Assembly: GCA_019753175.1 (NCBI GenBank)
Contig: JAIELK010000004.1
Location: 62,001-126,000 of the forward strand
From: Hyphomonadaceae bacterium
GTDB taxonomy: Bacteria > Pseudomonadota > Alphaproteobacteria > Caulobacterales > Aquidulcibacteraceae
Direction: 5' to 3'
Length of the DNA: 64,000 nt
Shown here: positions 57,161 to 64,000 of the stretch, in pieces
Numbering within the stretch: position 1 is the stretch's first letter
Layout: each line of letters begins with the position of its first letter
The notes under the pieces: model-generated
Databases searched by the model: none
What the model was told of the DNA's origin: nothing
Seen by the model: the letters and a program-made list of their open reading frames with translations, nothing else
Made by a program: the position numbers and the translations under genes

Positions 57161-58075
57161 ATGAAAGAGGCCGAACCGCACGACGCGCCTGCTTGGAGCT
57201 GGCGCGACATAGCCGCCCTCGTGATTTGCACGCTGGCGTGGGGCACGACGTGGTACGCGATCACGTTGCAGCTGGGCGTGGTCGATCCAGTTGTGTCGGT
57301 CGTTTACCGTTTCGCCATCGCCGCGGCGATCCTGTTTCTCTGGTGTTTGGTGCGCGGCGAGCCCATTGCGCTCAGGCTCGATCAGCACCGGTTCGTGTTC
57401 TTCAACGGCTTCTTCACGTTCGCGCTTAACTATCCGCTCGTCTATTGGGCCGAGGAGCGCGTCGCATCGGCGGTGGTTGCCGTGCTGTTTGCGGCGCTCG
57501 CATTCGGCAATCTGATTGGTTTCCGCATCGCCTTCGGCCAGCGCGCCAACATGTTGGCCTGGATCGCCGCCGCCCTGGGGATTGCAGGCGTCGCACTGCT
57601 GTCATGGGAAGAAGTCGTCGGCGCCGGCATGGGTCAGCAGGCGATGTTCGGCGTCGGCTTGACGTTACTTGCGGTGGGGCTTGCAGTGTTCGGCAACATC
57701 TACGCGCGGCGCGCTGAACTCGCCGGCATCGGCGTGGCGTCAGCGACAGCTTGGTCGATGGCGTACGGCACGGCGATCCTGGCGGTGTTTGCGGTGGCGA
57801 CCGGCCGCGCCTGGACGTACGAGCCAACATGGGCTTACACGCTGTCGCTGCTGCATCTGGCGATTGTCGGCTCGGTGATCGCGTTTCTGTTGTATTATGC
57901 GCTGGCGCGGAGCCGCGGTTACATCGCGGCGTCGTATATTTCGGCGCTTACGCCTCCGCTGGCGATGCTGATTTCAACCTTGCTCGAAGGCAAGAGCTGG
58001 GGCGTGCTGGCGATCGGCGGCGTGGCGATGGTGCTGTCGGGCCAGGTGCTGCTGATGCGCGCGCGCCGCACGTGA
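57161..58075 (+). CDS. EamA (DMT) family transporter
   Basis: A 304-residue membrane protein with ten hydrophobic helices in two EamA repeats; LAWGTTWYAITLQLG at the first helix and YWAEERVASAVVAVL are family patterns. Such carriers export amino acids or small metabolites; the substrate is unknown. ATG 57161 is used with AAGGAG 20 bases upstream. The 230 bases between it and hpf hold the divergent promoters and nothing else recognised. Confidence 0.88.
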   Translation: MKEAEPHDAPAWSWRDIAALVICTLAWGTTWYAITLQLGVVDPVVSVVYRFAIAAAILFLWCLVRGEPIALRLDQHRFVFFNGFFTFALNYPLVYWAEERVASAVVAVLFAALAFGNLIGFRIAFGQRANMLAWIAAALGIAGVALLSWEEVVGAGMGQQAMFGVGLTLLAVGLAVFGNIYARRAELAGIGVASATAWSMAYGTAILAVFAVATGRAWTYEPTWAYTLSLLHLAIVGSVIAFLLYYALARSRGYIAASYISALTPPLAMLISTLLEGKSWGVLAIGGVAMVLSGQVLLMRARRT

Positions 58076-58077
58076 GC

Positions 58078-58170
58078 TTACGCGACGATTTGCGCGGCCT
58101 GCATCATGATGACGCCTACCACCGGGATAACCAGGGCGAGTGCGGCGGCGAGGGTGACGATCTTGTTCAT
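58078..58170 (-). CDS. 30-residue hydrophobic peptide, paralogue 1
   Basis: ATG 58170, preceded by CAAGGAACC, encodes MNKIVTLAAALALVIPVVGV followed by a short MMQAAQIVA end: 30 residues with a basic head and one membrane-length helix, or an uncleaved signal-like peptide. It is two bases from the convergent EamA stop. Its twin lies at 58350-58442. Same length, same MxK start, shared LAAALAL core and AQAALIVA/MQAAQIVA endings show common ancestry. Confidence 0.6.
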   Translation of the reverse strand: MNKIVTLAAALALVIPVVGVIMMQAAQIVA

Positions 58171-58288
58171 GACTGGGTTCCTTGTCTGCTGATCCGGAGA
58201 TGCCGGCCAACGCTCAGGCAGATGCGCCAGCCGCGACTTTTTTGCGGGGCATGGCCGTTGAGCGTGGGTCTTGGCCCCAGACAAGGAG

Positions 58289-58318
58289 AAGGCGCGGATC
58301 CGTTGGGATCCGCGCCTT
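58289..58318 (-). terminator. Intrinsic terminator between the two small peptide genes
   Basis: A perfect 13-bp inverted repeat AAGGCGCGGATCC / GGATCCGCGCCTT flanks a four-base loop. On the minus strand it follows peptide 2 by 30 bases and is followed by TTCTCCTTGT, moderately T-rich. It should end or attenuate transcription from the upstream peptide gene before peptide 1. Confidence 0.75.
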
Positions 58319-58349
58319 CGTTAGACCGTCGCAGGCGGGTTTGGGGGGA

Positions 58350-58442
58350 TCAGGCGACGATCAAAGCTGCTTGGGCCAGAGTGGCGATCGCAGCCGGGGC
58401 GAAAAGAGCCAGAGCGGCTGCGAGAGAGAGAAACTTGGACAT
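58350..58442 (-). CDS. 30-residue hydrophobic peptide, paralogue 2
   Basis: ATG 58442, with AGAAAGGAGCC upstream (a strong ribosome site), encodes MSKFLSLAAALALFAPAAIA then a TLAQAALIVA end, 30 residues. It looks like a small membrane peptide or a free signal peptide. A terminator hairpin follows. No known family (not obviously a type I toxin; no antisense RNA seen). Confidence 0.65.
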   Translation of the reverse strand: MSKFLSLAAALALFAPAAIATLAQAALIVA

Positions 58443-58555
58443 TTGCGGCTCCTTTCTAGCGAACTCGATGCGTTCAACATCTGAGATGCACTCAACTTAG
58501 GTTTTGGATGCAGCCCCTGCAGTGACGTTCGTCACCCAGCTGCGACCGCTCGTCG

Positions 58556-59389
58556 CTAATTCGGCCGCGCCGGCGGGGCGGGTGCGGCCGGGGGCGCTGG
58601 CGGCAGGCCCATTTGCACGCGACCGTCACCGTTGGCGTCGCTGGCGTCGAAGAAGCGCAGGTGTTGAGCCCTGAACTCCTCGCGTGAGAGCGCGCCATCG
58701 CCGTTGCGGTCGGCTTCTTCCGTGCTCGCGAACAACATCATGAACATAGGCGGATGCGGAACCGCCGGTACGGGCGGGATCGGCGCAACCGGGGCGGCGG
58801 CGCCGTCGCCGCCATTAATCACGATCACCTGGCGATGAATCTCCCGCTCCATCGCTTCCCCATCGACCCGTTCGGCGAGACGCTCGGCTTCGCGCGCGGC
58901 GCGCTCCGCCCGCTCTCCCGCGCGTTCGGCTTCGCGATGCGCACGTTCGATCTCGCGTTCGATTCGCTCGCGCGTGTGTTCGTCGAGGTCTCCGCCGCGG
59001 AGGATCGTGACCTCTCGGTCGATCGACTCGCCGCCCTGGCCGTTGCAGATCACGGTGATGCGACGTTCGATGCGTTCCCCCGAACGCGGGGTTTCGTTCT
59101 CGCGGGGCTCGACCGTGGTGGTGCAATCCGCTCGGGCTACGGCCGTTAGGGCGTGCGGCGCGCGGCGATCGCTCGCGTCGAGGCGGCCATCATCATTGCC
59201 GTCTAGCTGTTCGAACGCGCGCTCGATGGCGGTTTGCGCTTCCGCGCGGGTCACCCAACCGTCGCTATTGGCGTCGATCTCGGCGCCGCCGGCCATGGTG
59301 CGCACGATCGTGCGAACCTCGGGATCGGCGTAGGCGGCCACGGTCAGGCCCGCCAGCGCCACGGCTATGGCTGTGGTCAATTTCATCAT
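58556..59389 (-). CDS. Periplasmic EF-hand calcium-binding protein with coiled-coil and proline-rich segments
   Basis: A 277-residue exported protein (signal peptide to about AAYA). EF-hand loops: DANSDGWVTRAE, DGNDDGRLDASD, DRNGDGALSREE and DANGDGRVQ. The middle (about 135-190) is a highly charged helix ERIEREIERAHREAERAG, then RQVIVINGG, then a Pro/Ala-rich stretch ending PPMFMML. The adjacent sensor kinase has the same succession. GAAGGAGGG precedes the ATG. It is divergent from the response regulator by 139 bases, so it may be a target or partner of that system. Confidence 0.85.
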   Translation of the reverse strand: MMKLTTAIAVALAGLTVAAYADPEVRTIVRTMAGGAEIDANSDGWVTRAEAQTAIERAFEQLDGNDDGRLDASDRRAPHALTAVARADCTTTVEPRENETPRSGERIERRITVICNGQGGESIDREVTILRGGDLDEHTRERIEREIERAHREAERAGERAERAAREAERLAERVDGEAMEREIHRQVIVINGGDGAAAPVAPIPPVPAVPHPPMFMMLFASTEEADRNGDGALSREEFRAQHLRFFDASDANGDGRVQMGLPPAPPAAPAPPARPN

Positions 59390-59528
59390 AAAATCCCTCC
59401 TTCGCCCTCACCGGGCCTCGTCTTGCGGGGGGAGGTATGGCCCGGTTTCGTTTCCTGAATACGTCGCGCTTGCAACATTGCCGAAACAGAGGCGCCGTAC
59501 CTGCTTGGTTCTCCGTTTTGAGGGCCTC

Positions 59529-60278
59529 ATGATGAGTTCGCTTGCCGTAGCGACTAGAACCATGCCGATGTCCGACACGCCCGCCCGCGCCCGTATTCTG
59601 ATCGTCGACGACGACGCCGACATTCGCGCCGGGCTAGTCGAGGTGTTCGAACGCGCCGGTTTCGAGGCGGTCAGCGCCGGCGACGTGCCGGCCATGGAAC
59701 GCCAGCTCGCGGCCAGGCCGGTGGATTTGATCGTGCTCGACCTGATGATGCCCGGCGAGGACGGGCTTTCCGCCTGCAAGCGTTTGTCCGGCAAGGGCAG
59801 GCCGCCGATCATCATGCTCTCGGCGCTTGGCGACGACGCCGACCGCATCGTCGGATTGGAGATCGGCGCCGACGATTATCTCGCCAAGCCGTGCAATCCG
59901 CGCGAATTGGTGGCGCGCGCCCGCGCGGTGCTGCGCCGGGGCAAAGACGCGGACACATCAGCGGCAGAAGCGCGCCAGTTCGCCGGTTTCAAGCTCGACA
60001 TCGCCCGGCGCGAGTTGGTCGATCCCGAAGGCGTGGTGATTCCGTTATCGGCTGGTGAGTTCCGTTTGCTGCGTGCGTTCGTGGAGCGTCCGCAGCGGGT
60101 GCTGACCCGCGAGCAATTGCTGGACTATGCGTTCGACAACGATGGCGACGTGTTCGATCGCGCCGTCGACGTTCAAGTGAGCCGGTTGCGGCGCAAGCTC
60201 GAGCGGCCCAACGGACTGGAGATCATTCGCACCGTGCGCGGCGAAGGCTATCTGTTCGCCGTGAAGCCAACTGCGTGA
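59529..60278 (+). CDS. OmpR-family response regulator
   Basis: A 249-residue regulator: receiver domain (about 18-135; DDDADIR, phospho-acceptor Asp71 in VLDLMMPG, Lys in YLAKPCNPREL) and winged-helix output domain (about 150-245; RELVDPEGVVIPLSAGEFRL, RAVDVQVSRLRRKLE). ATG 59529 is adopted after GAGGG; ATGs at 59532, 59562 and 59568 are possible. The stop overlaps the kinase start (TGATG), so the pair is coupled. It probably controls itself and the divergent EF-hand gene. Confidence 0.93.
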   Translation: MMSSLAVATRTMPMSDTPARARILIVDDDADIRAGLVEVFERAGFEAVSAGDVPAMERQLAARPVDLIVLDLMMPGEDGLSACKRLSGKGRPPIIMLSALGDDADRIVGLEIGADDYLAKPCNPRELVARARAVLRRGKDADTSAAEARQFAGFKLDIARRELVDPEGVVIPLSAGEFRLLRAFVERPQRVLTREQLLDYAFDNDGDVFDRAVDVQVSRLRRKLERPNGLEIIRTVRGEGYLFAVKPTA

Positions 60279-62098
60279 TGCGCGTCAGCGGACTTCCGAT
60301 CGCCGCTTACATGGGCGCACTGGTGGCGTTGGCGCTTGCCTCCGCGTTCGTTGCGGTGCTTGCGATTGTCTTGCTGTTGCCGCCGCGCCCGCCCGATGTG
60401 ATGCGCGCCGACGACATCGCCGAACACTTCCAAGCGGGCTACGATTACGCGAGCGTAGAGGGCCGACCGTTGCCCGGCGATAACATGGCCTGGAGCATCC
60501 AACGCGATGCGCCGGAACTCGAACATGAGTCGCAGCAGATGGCGCAGACGCGCGCCGATCTCGCCATGCAGCTGGGTCTGACGCCGGAGCAAGTGCACCT
60601 CGCGGCCGAGAAGATCGTCAGCAATGACGTGTTCGTCTTCCAAGTTCAGGGTGTAGACGAATTGCGCCGTGAAGCCCTCGAAGGCCTGCGCGAGGCCCTG
60701 GTTGAAGCGGAAGAGAATCGGCGTGACGCAGAGCGCAGCGCGAGCGAAGCGGAAGCCGCGATCCGCGCGGCAGAGGACGCTGTCCGCGACGCGCATGGCG
60801 CTTCCGATAACCAGCGGCAAGAGGCGCTGCAAATGCGCGAGGAGGCGCGCCAAGCCGCTGTCGCGGCGGCGCACGAAGCGCGGGTGCTGCAAGAGCACGC
60901 GCGCGAGATTGAGCGCCGAGTGCGCGCCGAAACCCAGCGCATCATGGTGATTACCTCATCGCAAACGGGCACAGAGGTGTCGGTGGATGTCAGCGCGGCG
61001 CCGACGCCGCCCACGCCGCCTGCTGTTGCGGCGCCCCAAATCGGCGCTGTTGCGCCGACGCCGCCGGTGATCGCGCCCGCCCCCAGAGTCGAGGCGCCTG
61101 CGCCGCATGCTCGCGTTGTCGTCCCCGCGCCGCCGATGCCGCCGATGTTCGCTCCCGCGCCGGCGGGCGTGGTGTTGATTGCGGGCTTCACCGTCGCCGC
61201 GGAGCTGCCGGACGGGCGCTGGCTGGTGATGCGTCAGGGTCGCAACTGGGCCGAGATCGGCTGGATTTTGCGCACTGCGGGCGTGATTGGCGGCACGCTG
61301 CTGGCCTTGTCGCTGTTGGCGCTGCTGTTTGCGCGACGGTTGACGCGCCCGATCCGAGCATTTTCGGAGGCGGTGCAGGCGGTCGGCGTCAATCCGCAAA
61401 GCGAACCTGTGCGTGAGGAAGGGCCGCTTGAGCTACGCGGCGCCGCGCGCGCAGTGAACACGATGCAGGCGCGCCTGCGCTCACTGATTGCCGACCGCAC
61501 CAAAACATTGGCCGCGGTCGCGCACGACATGCGCACGCCGCTGATGCGACTGCGGCTCGCTGCGGAGAACGCGCCGGCCGAACAGCGTGAGCGCATGGCC
61601 AAGGACATCGCCGAAGTCGAGGCGCTGGTGGCGAGCTTTATCGCCTTCGCGCGCGATGACCCAGCCGAGGAGGCGCGCGTTCGGCTCGATCTTTCCGCGC
61701 TCTTGCAGAGCATCGCCGACGATCATGTCGAGGCCGGCCGCAATGTGAGCTTTGAAGGCGAGGAGCGCGCGGTGATCACGGGCCAGTCGCTGGGGCTCAA
61801 GCGGCTCTTCGCCAATCTCGTCGAGAACGCACTCAAATACGGTGACAGCGCGCGGATCGTCATGCGCAAGGAAGGCGGCGGCGTTGTCGTTGATGTTGAG
61901 GACGACGGGCCGGGCGTGCCTCCAGAGCAGCGTGAAAGTGTTTTTGAACCGTTCGTCCGATTGAACGGCGATGAGAACAAGTCCGGCGCGGGGCTGGGCT
62001 TGCCTGCGGCGCGCTCGATCGCTCGCGCACACGGCGGTGACGTGGTTATCCTAGACGCGGCGAAGGGCGCGCTCGTTCGCGTGACGCTGCCAGGCTAG
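60278..62098 (+). CDS. Sensor histidine kinase with coiled-coil, proline-rich periplasmic domain
   Basis: A 606-residue kinase. TM1 about 8-32, TM2 about 327-352, HAMP about 352-405, HisKA with phosphorylated His416 in VAHDMRTPLMRLR, then HATPase (N box LFANLVENALKYG, G1 DVEDDGPGVPPEQ, G2 SGAGLGLPAA). The roughly 290-residue sensor domain is unusual: a long Glu/Arg/Ala coiled coil (about 125-225), IERRVRAETQRIMVI, then Pro/Ala-rich text with PPMPPMFAPAPAG before a small folded end. This resembles the divergent EF-hand protein. Start ATG 60278 is coupled to the regulator. Confidence 0.93.
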   Translation: MRVSGLPIAAYMGALVALALASAFVAVLAIVLLLPPRPPDVMRADDIAEHFQAGYDYASVEGRPLPGDNMAWSIQRDAPELEHESQQMAQTRADLAMQLGLTPEQVHLAAEKIVSNDVFVFQVQGVDELRREALEGLREALVEAEENRRDAERSASEAEAAIRAAEDAVRDAHGASDNQRQEALQMREEARQAAVAAAHEARVLQEHAREIERRVRAETQRIMVITSSQTGTEVSVDVSAAPTPPTPPAVAAPQIGAVAPTPPVIAPAPRVEAPAPHARVVVPAPPMPPMFAPAPAGVVLIAGFTVAAELPDGRWLVMRQGRNWAEIGWILRTAGVIGGTLLALSLLALLFARRLTRPIRAFSEAVQAVGVNPQSEPVREEGPLELRGAARAVNTMQARLRSLIADRTKTLAAVAHDMRTPLMRLRLAAENAPAEQRERMAKDIAEVEALVASFIAFARDDPAEEARVRLDLSALLQSIADDHVEAGRNVSFEGEERAVITGQSLGLKRLFANLVENALKYGDSARIVMRKEGGGVVVDVEDDGPGVPPEQRESVFEPFVRLNGDENKSGAGLGLPAARSIARAHGGDVVILDAAKGALVRVTLPG

Positions 62099-62138
62099 CG
62101 GGAGCCCGCCGGTCGCGCCGTCCGGCCTGCGCTATCGT

Positions 62139-62831
62139 TCACTCGCCCCTGAAGCGCCCGTCGCCTTCTTCGGTGACGAGAACGACATCGGGGTTTTCCG
62201 GGGCGATGTCCTCAAATAAGCCGATGTCGAGGTCGGCTTGCGGCTGGGGGCCCCGCAAAGGCGCGGCAACACGTTCGGCGAGTTCGCTGCGCTCAATGGG
62301 TGCAAGGGGTGCAGCCACACCGGGCGCATGTAGCGGCCGCCAATAGCTGATCGCGAAGGCGAACTTGCCTTCGCGTTCGACGATGTCGCCCAGACCGTTG
62401 CGCACCTTGTCGCCCCAGCGCCGCATCAGCTGCTTGTGGTCAAGATAGAGTTTCGGCAGCACTTCGCTGGCCAGTTCGGCGGGACCGCCAAGCAACGCGC
62501 GCGCTTGATCGGGCGTCCGCGCGTGACCGAGCGGCTTGCGCGCCGCCGCCGCGCCCGTGCGTGCGACCGGCGCAGGCGGGGCGGGGCGCCAATAGCGCAT
62601 GGTCACCCGCCAGGCGCCGTCGCGCCAAATCAGTTCGTGAAGCCCGGAGCCGTAAAGCTCGGGAACCGCCGCCTCGGCCAAGGCCGGTGTCGCGAATGCC
62701 TCCTGCAGCTCCTCGACGGCCAGGAAGACTGGTCCGCCCGCCAGCGTTGTGGCCTCGTCTTCCGTTCGCGCGCGAGGCGCATCGGACCGCTGTGCGGCCG
62801 CCAAATTTGCCGCTATGGGAAAACTGCTCAT
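62139..62831 (-). CDS. Protein with an internal duplicate (two WRP units), function unknown
   Basis: A 230-residue soluble protein. Two similar segments are visible: LHELIWRDGAWRVTMRYWRP (about 64-83) and LGDIVEREGKFAFAISYWRP (about 146-165), each preceded by a helix with E-E/L-E motifs, so the protein is probably two copies of one roughly 80-residue unit. The C-terminus is acidic. No family recognised. Divergent from the subtilisin-like gene. Confidence 0.7.
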   Translation of the reverse strand: MSSFPIAANLAAAQRSDAPRARTEDEATTLAGGPVFLAVEELQEAFATPALAEAAVPELYGSGLHELIWRDGAWRVTMRYWRPAPPAPVARTGAAAARKPLGHARTPDQARALLGGPAELASEVLPKLYLDHKQLMRRWGDKVRNGLGDIVEREGKFAFAISYWRPLHAPGVAAPLAPIERSELAERVAAPLRGPQPQADLDIGLFEDIAPENPDVVLVTEEGDGRFRGE

Positions 62832-62941
62832 GCTCCGAGCTTTCGCTCTCGTCTATGCCAGCGGTTCGCTGACATCGCTTTGTCACCTGGGTAGGCCAAG
62901 CTATGAAACAAGCATCGGCTAAAAAGCGTGGGGAGCCAAGC

Positions 62942-64000
62942 ATGTCGCAACGCCGCTGGAACCTGGCCGCCATGGCGCTCGCACCGCTGCTGGCGCTTGC
63001 GGCGTGCGAGCAGGCCGGAGAAGTCTGGCGCGACATCACCGGTCAGCCGTCAACGGAAGCGCCGGGGCCTGCTCCGCTCGAGGATGTGCCGCTGGACGCG
63101 CGCGCGCTTGCCGGCTCGGTGCAGCCGCAAGACGGCGTCGCCGCCTTGCTTGCGCCCGAGCCGACGCTGATCGCGCCGGGACAGATCCTCGTCGGCGCTC
63201 GTGTGGAGGCCGAACTCGAAAGCGCCGCCAGCGACCTTGGTCTCGCCAGCAACTTCGTGCGCGCGCTTCGCACTGGGGGCATGGATGCGCTCGAAAGGCT
63301 CCCAGACGAGATGGTCGAGCAAGTACGCGCCCGTGCCGAGACGGAAGCCTCCGATGCGGCGCGCACCGCCGCGCGCGATCTGCTGCAGCGCCTGGGTGTT
63401 GAGGGCGAGATCAATGTGCGCCCGGGCGGCGTGGTGACAATCGATCTGGTCGGTGTTGGTGCTAGCCCGACATCGCTGCGTTTCGCGCAGCAGGGCGAAA
63501 CGGCGGCGGCGGAAGCGGCGCCGGCGGCAATCGAGTGGAACCAGGCCGATCGCTGCCCGCGCATCGTCAGCCAAGGCCAGCTTGAAGCTGACATCGCGCT
63601 GGCAACGCGCTGCGCCATTCAACGCCTGACGGCGTCACGGCAGTTCGAGTATGTCGAACCGAATTTCATCGCCACAGCGGGCTTTCAATTGCCGCCGCGC
63701 GATAAGACAACGCAGCCCCCGCAACAGCAACCGGCGCCAGCGCCCGGGCAACAACCGCAGCCACAACCGCAAGCGCCGCTTGGCGGCGTGCCGAATGATC
63801 CGCTGCTGGCGTTGCAGTGGCACTATCGCCCGCGCGGGGCCGGTGAAGGACAGAGCGCAGGCGGGGCGGGGTTTGTCTCATACTGGCAAGCCGCGCAGAT
63901 CGGCTCGCGCGCCGTGCGCGTCGCTGTGCTCGATACCGGCCTCGATCTCACGCACCCGGAGATCACGGGCTCCGCCAATGTCGCGCCCGGCGCCGATCTC
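62942..64000 (+). CDS. Subtilisin-like (S8) protease lipoprotein, 3' partial
   Basis: ATG 62942 with GGGGAGCC upstream opens a frame that runs off the right edge without a stop (353 codons seen). A lipoprotein signal ends LALAACEQ. About 210 residues of propeptide-like sequence follow, ending FEYVEPNFIATAGFQLPP like an I9 prodomain end, then a Gln/Pro-rich linker (about 257-280). The catalytic domain starts at PNDPLLALQWHY, with the first catalytic Asp in VAVLDTGLDLTHPEI. The His and Ser are beyond the window. Confidence 0.88.
   Translation, partial: MSQRRWNLAAMALAPLLALAACEQAGEVWRDITGQPSTEAPGPAPLEDVPLDARALAGSVQPQDGVAALLAPEPTLIAPGQILVGARVEAELESAASDLGLASNFVRALRTGGMDALERLPDEMVEQVRARAETEASDAARTAARDLLQRLGVEGEINVRPGGVVTIDLVGVGASPTSLRFAQQGETAAAEAAPAAIEWNQADRCPRIVSQGQLEADIALATRCAIQRLTASRQFEYVEPNFIATAGFQLPPRDKTTQPPQQQPAPAPGQQPQPQPQAPLGGVPNDPLLALQWHYRPRGAGEGQSAGGAGFVSYWQAAQIGSRAVRVAVLDTGLDLTHPEITGSANVAPGADL

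Overview
This 64 kb window is GC-rich chromosomal DNA of an alphaproteobacterium. Gene content and order (divergent secA / ppiC-argJ, aroK-aroB-CorC, lptC-lptA-lptB-rpoN, sdhCDA, long-form hpf with ptsN, orphan creD, Ku/LigD) point to the Caulobacterales in a broad sense (Caulobacteraceae or Hyphomonadaceae). That placement is inferred from gene content, not from a search. No rRNA, tRNA, CRISPR array, transposase or prophage gene was seen. Coding density is high, many genes are joined by ATGA or TGATG overlaps, and most start choices below rest on those overlaps, on Shine-Dalgarno (SD) sequences or on signal peptides.

Layout. 1-5.8 kb: a TIR domain fused to a pterin dehydratase (cut by the left edge), a secreted helical protein, and the shikimate genes aroK-aroB followed by a CNNM/CorC protein. 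5.8-7.8 kb: a low-coding island with an A+T-richer gene and broken ORFs, two families of dispersed palindromic repeats (called A and B here) and a GC-rich structured stretch with no convincing gene. 7.8-15.4 kb: argJ, a PpiC-type lipoprotein, secA, an M20 peptidase and ruvC. 15.5-20.4 kb: a minus-strand run reading TIR-like membrane protein, coiled-coil membrane protein, lptC, lptA, lptB, rpoN. 20.4-31.4 kb: sugar dehydrogenase, GT87 glycosyltransferase, serine hydrolase, pyridoxal kinase, a CitE-type CoA lyase, a DCC-DUF4166 fusion, SDR/DUF2269, mesaconyl-CoA hydratase and a DUF885 peptidase-like protein. 31.5-42.1 kb: sdhCDA, then about 7 kb of unrelated genes (including a DUF433/DUF5615 toxin-antitoxin pair with a frameshifted toxin, DUF808, AsmA and CreD), then sdhB. 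42.1-44.8 kb: yebC flanked by three proteins sharing a two-cysteine TonB_C-like end, with evidence of a tandem duplication. 44.8-48.2 kb: LigD and Ku (non-homologous end joining). 48.4-54.5 kb: leucine catabolism genes liuA, liuB and liuD, interrupted by small membrane genes and repeats. 54.5-58.1 kb: carbonic anhydrase, an acyltransferase-like protein, ptsN, hpf and an EamA transporter. 58.1-64 kb: two paralogous 30-residue hydrophobic peptides, a periplasmic EF-hand protein divergent from a two-component system, a protein with an internal duplication, and a subtilisin-like lipoprotein cut by the right edge.

The most unusual signals are: the TIR-pterin dehydratase fusion; the TIR-like membrane pair in front of the LPS-export genes; the EF-hand protein whose coiled-coil/proline-rich design reappears in the neighbouring kinase sensor; the twin 30-residue peptides; the duplicated yebC tail plus TonB_C-like gene, one copy of which has lost its start; a remnant of the liuD 5' end separated from the intact gene by a repeat; and B repeats that sit against the start codons of three genes and appear to supply their ribosome binding sites.
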